DNA of 64,000 nucleotides from Paraburkholderia caffeinitolerans (GTDB taxonomy: Bacteria > Pseudomonadota > Gammaproteobacteria > Burkholderiales > Burkholderiaceae). Under the pieces are notes generated by a model, which saw only the letters and a program-made list of their open reading frames with translations, searched no databases and was not told the origin of the DNA. Positions 62,226 through 64,000 of this stretch are shown here, piece by piece (position 1 is the first letter of the stretch; the number at the start of each line of letters is the position of its first letter). Position numbers and translations under genes: made by a program. Location: assembly GCF_902859945.1 (NCBI RefSeq), contig NZ_CADIKL010000029.1, positions 1 through 64,000 on the forward strand, read 5' to 3'.

Positions 62226-62612
62226 ATGGTCATGGTCAATTCGAGTGCCGGCGGCGGCAACGACGCAGTCAGCGTAAACGCCACGCCGCCCTTCGGCACG
62301 CCGGTCGGTTACGGCAATCACGCAACCCGCAGCGAGGCAATTCCCAACGTCCCCCACATCCAGGTGGGAGGCGGCCCGATCCACAACACGGCAACCGTTA
62401 TCCCGTCCACCAAGGGCGATGCGGGTGGCTCGATGGGCGGCGTCGCGTCCGGCACGGTTCAGTCATCCAACCGCAACACCAACGGCTCAAGCAAGGTGTT
62501 CGTATGCGGCTGTCAGGTGACACGCAACACCGACCCCACCACGCAAAACTCAACGAACACGCAGGGCACCGGCACCTCGGCGAGTCAATACATCGTCTAC
62601 GTCTTTAGCTGA
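62226..62612 (+). CDS. PAAR-like DUF4150 protein (spike tip)
   Basis: A 128-residue protein of the DUF4150/PAAR-like family, expected to cap the VgrG needle with a sharp metal-binding cone. Features are glycine-rich turns (TPPFGTPVGYGNHATRSEAI, IQVGGGPIHNTATVIPSTKG, GDAGGSMGGVASGTVQSSNR) and a C-terminal CGCQVTRNTDPTTQN with two cysteines, fitting a cone that lacks the canonical PAAR signature. ATG at 62226 follows GGTGA at 5 nt; GTG at 62217 overlapping the previous stop is an alternative. No toxin extension. Confidence 0.75.
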   Translation: MVMVNSSAGGGNDAVSVNATPPFGTPVGYGNHATRSEAIPNVPHIQVGGGPIHNTATVIPSTKGDAGGSMGGVASGTVQSSNRNTNGSSKVFVCGCQVTRNTDPTTQNSTNTQGTGTSASQYIVYVFS

Positions 62613-63178
62613 TGAGCACTCCCAACCCTCCGCCCGGCGCGGCCACGTCCCTCGCCGATCCCGCGCGCCGCCGCTGGATCGCCACGCTCGGCGCGCTCGC
62701 CGTGACCGGCTGCTCGTCCACCAAGCCGCCCGCGAGCGACGCCACGGCCTACAGCGTGCACATTTCGGTGGACAAGCTCGTGAACCTGGACAGCCGCGGC
62801 CGGCCCGCGCCGATTCTCGTCGGTGTCTACGAACTCAAGTCCACCGACGCCTTCGACCTCGCGAGCTTCCCGGCGCTCCAGGATCGCGCGAAAGAGACCT
62901 TGGGCGAAGACCTCGTATCGCTCGAACAGATGGTGGTCGTACCCGGCGAGCGCCGCATCGTCAAGCGGCGCGCCAACGAAATGGTTCGCGCGGTGGGCTT
63001 CGTCGCCGGTTATCGGCAACTGGAGCAAAGCGCGTGGCGCAGCTCGGTGGAAGTGCACGCCCAGCGCCGCGGCATGCTGGTCTCGATCGTCTGGCCATTC
63101 GCGCCCGATCCGCCCACCATTACGCTGAGCGTGGGCGAACGCAGTCTCGTTTCAGAATTGAACGGAAAAAATCAATGA
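62612..63178 (+). CDS. tssJ: T6SS outer-membrane lipoprotein TssJ
   Basis: A 188-residue lipoprotein that anchors the TssLM membrane complex at the outer membrane. The signal segment (PARRRWIATLGALAVTGC) has the lipidation Cys34. The mature part holds the transthyretin-like fold, with VDKLVNLDSRGRPAPILVGV and YELKSTDAFDLASFPALQD, and PGERRIVKRRANEMVRAVG near the TssM-contact loop. It shares one base with the DUF4150 stop and overlaps tssK by 4 nt. The run of three arginines before the signal resembles a Tat motif but is not a full consensus. Confidence 0.93.
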   Translation: MSTPNPPPGAATSLADPARRRWIATLGALAVTGCSSTKPPASDATAYSVHISVDKLVNLDSRGRPAPILVGVYELKSTDAFDLASFPALQDRAKETLGEDLVSLEQMVVVPGERRIVKRRANEMVRAVGFVAGYRQLEQSAWRSSVEVHAQRRGMLVSIVWPFAPDPPTITLSVGERSLVSELNGKNQ

Positions 63179-64000
63179 GCACCTACGATGCATTGCATGA
63201 TGCAGCGCCTGACGCCCCGCCCCTACGCAATCCGCACACCTCGCGCAGCAAGGTTGTCTGGTCGGAAGGCATGTATCTACGGCCCCAGCATTTCCAGCAA
63301 CTCGAGCGCTATCTCGAAGGTTATGTGCAGCAGCGCTGCGGCGCGCTCGAGGGGCCGTTCTGGGGATTCGCCGCACTCGGGCTCGACCCGGATGCCCTTG
63401 CGCTCGGCAAAATCGCTGTCCTCGGCGCACAAGGCATCTTCCCGGACGGTACGCCGTTCGACCTGACGAATGCCGATGACCTGCCCGCCCCGCTCGACAT
63501 TCCGACGAGCGCCGATGGCGAGCTCGTCGTGCTCGCTTGGCCGGTCCAGCGCGCCGGTGCCGAAGACATCATCTTTGAAGAGCAGGACGAGTCAATCGCG
63601 CGATACGGTGTTTGCACTTCCGAGGTCGCGGATACCAACGCCGTCGCGCTCGGCCCCGCCACGCTGGACCTCGCCCGCCCGCGCGTGCGGCTCGCGCTCG
63701 CCTCGCAGCTTGGCGGCGAGTGGCAAACGCTCGGCGTTGCGCGCGTGCGCGAGCGGCTTGCTGACAACCGCGTAGTGCTCGATCCGCGCTACGTGCCGCC
63801 TATGCTCGTCGCGAGCCGTCACCCAGTGCTGCAAGGCTATGCGGGCGAGCTGCACGGGCTGCTGGAACAGCGCGCCCAGGCGCTCGCGCAGCGCATCGCG
63901 CAGCCGGCGCGGGCGGGCGTGGCCGAAGTTGCGGAATTCCTGCTGCTGGCGCTCGTCAACCGCGCGCTCGCCGATACCTCGCGCGCGCTCTCCAACAACC
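63175..64000 (+). CDS. tssK: T6SS baseplate protein TssK, N-terminal part (3' end outside window)
   Basis: The first 275 codons of TssK, the baseplate connector to the TssJLM membrane complex. It begins after an ATGA overlap with tssJ, and VVWSEGMYLRPQHFQQLERY is the universal TssK start, the part of the shell domain that resembles phage receptor-binding proteins. RLALASQLGGEWQTLGVARV and DPRYVPPMLVASRHPVLQGY follow as expected. The gene runs off the window without a stop; tssL, tssM and tssH (clpV) are presumably beyond. Confidence 0.96.
   Translation, partial: MSTYDALHDAAPDAPPLRNPHTSRSKVVWSEGMYLRPQHFQQLERYLEGYVQQRCGALEGPFWGFAALGLDPDALALGKIAVLGAQGIFPDGTPFDLTNADDLPAPLDIPTSADGELVVLAWPVQRAGAEDIIFEEQDESIARYGVCTSEVADTNAVALGPATLDLARPRVRLALASQLGGEWQTLGVARVRERLADNRVVLDPRYVPPMLVASRHPVLQGYAGELHGLLEQRAQALAQRIAQPARAGVAEVAEFLLLALVNRALADTSRALSNN

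Noticed and set aside
1..64000. Mobile elements, CRISPR arrays, tRNA or rRNA genes
   Set aside because: None was seen: no transposase or integrase product, no regularly spaced repeats, and no recognisable tRNA cloverleaf.

Overview
The window is about 64 kb of GC-rich DNA. Gene content and protein sequences point to a betaproteobacterium of the Burkholderia / Paraburkholderia / Caballeronia group: an ETF-ubiquinone oxidoreductase next to aroC, a myo-inositol island with an IolC-DUF2090 fusion, an aaeXAB-like efflux operon and a Proteobacterial type VI secretion (T6SS) cluster. This assignment is inference, because no rRNA or other phylogenetic marker is present. No tRNA, rRNA, CRISPR array, transposase, integrase or phage gene was found. 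The window opens inside the ETF-QO gene and closes inside tssK.

Positions 1-12.3 kb are housekeeping and accessory metabolism: ETF-QO C-terminus, aroC, an LplT-PlsC fusion, a CBS-domain protein, O-acetylhomoserine sulfhydrylase with a translationally coupled alpha/beta hydrolase, a DUF962 protein, a YihY protein with a C-terminal helix-turn-helix-like extension, wrbA with a DUF2069 partner, a D-2-hydroxyacid dehydrogenase, a metallophosphoesterase and a 46-residue membrane protein. Positions 12.4-18.5 kb hold a LysR regulator divergent from a complete efflux operon (outer-membrane lipoprotein, FUSC pump, DUF1656 protein, HlyD adaptor). Positions 18.6-32.1 kb hold an orphan HyaD-like hydrogenase-maturation protease lacking two of three nickel ligands, prpE, an MFS transporter, MTA/SAH nucleosidase, a UvrD-type helicase, an unknown membrane protein, valS, galU and tusA.

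Positions 32.2-44.3 kb are a myo-inositol catabolic island. Leftward genes are two Gfo/Idh/MocA dehydrogenases (one IolG) and an RpiR regulator. Rightward genes are an ABC sugar importer (binding protein, permease, single-domain ATPase) followed by iolC-iolD-iolE-iolB, the last four joined by 4-bp ATGA overlaps. IolA (malonate-semialdehyde dehydrogenase) is not in the window. A chemoreceptor gene converges on iolB.

Positions 46.1-64 kb are a T6SS cluster, preceded by an AT-rich stretch unlike the rest: tssA, tssB, tssC, hcp, tssE, tssF, tssG, two vgrG genes, a DUF2169-pentapeptide protein, a second pentapeptide protein, DUF3540, a PAAR-like DUF4150 protein, tssJ and the start of tssK. The two vgrG genes share a 527-bp block with no mismatch, and their C-terminal needles differ by exactly four octapeptide repeats. 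A strong hairpin with three regularly spaced T6 runs separates hcp from tssE. The spike-associated module between vgrG and tssJ, with no recognisable toxin, is the least understood part of the window.
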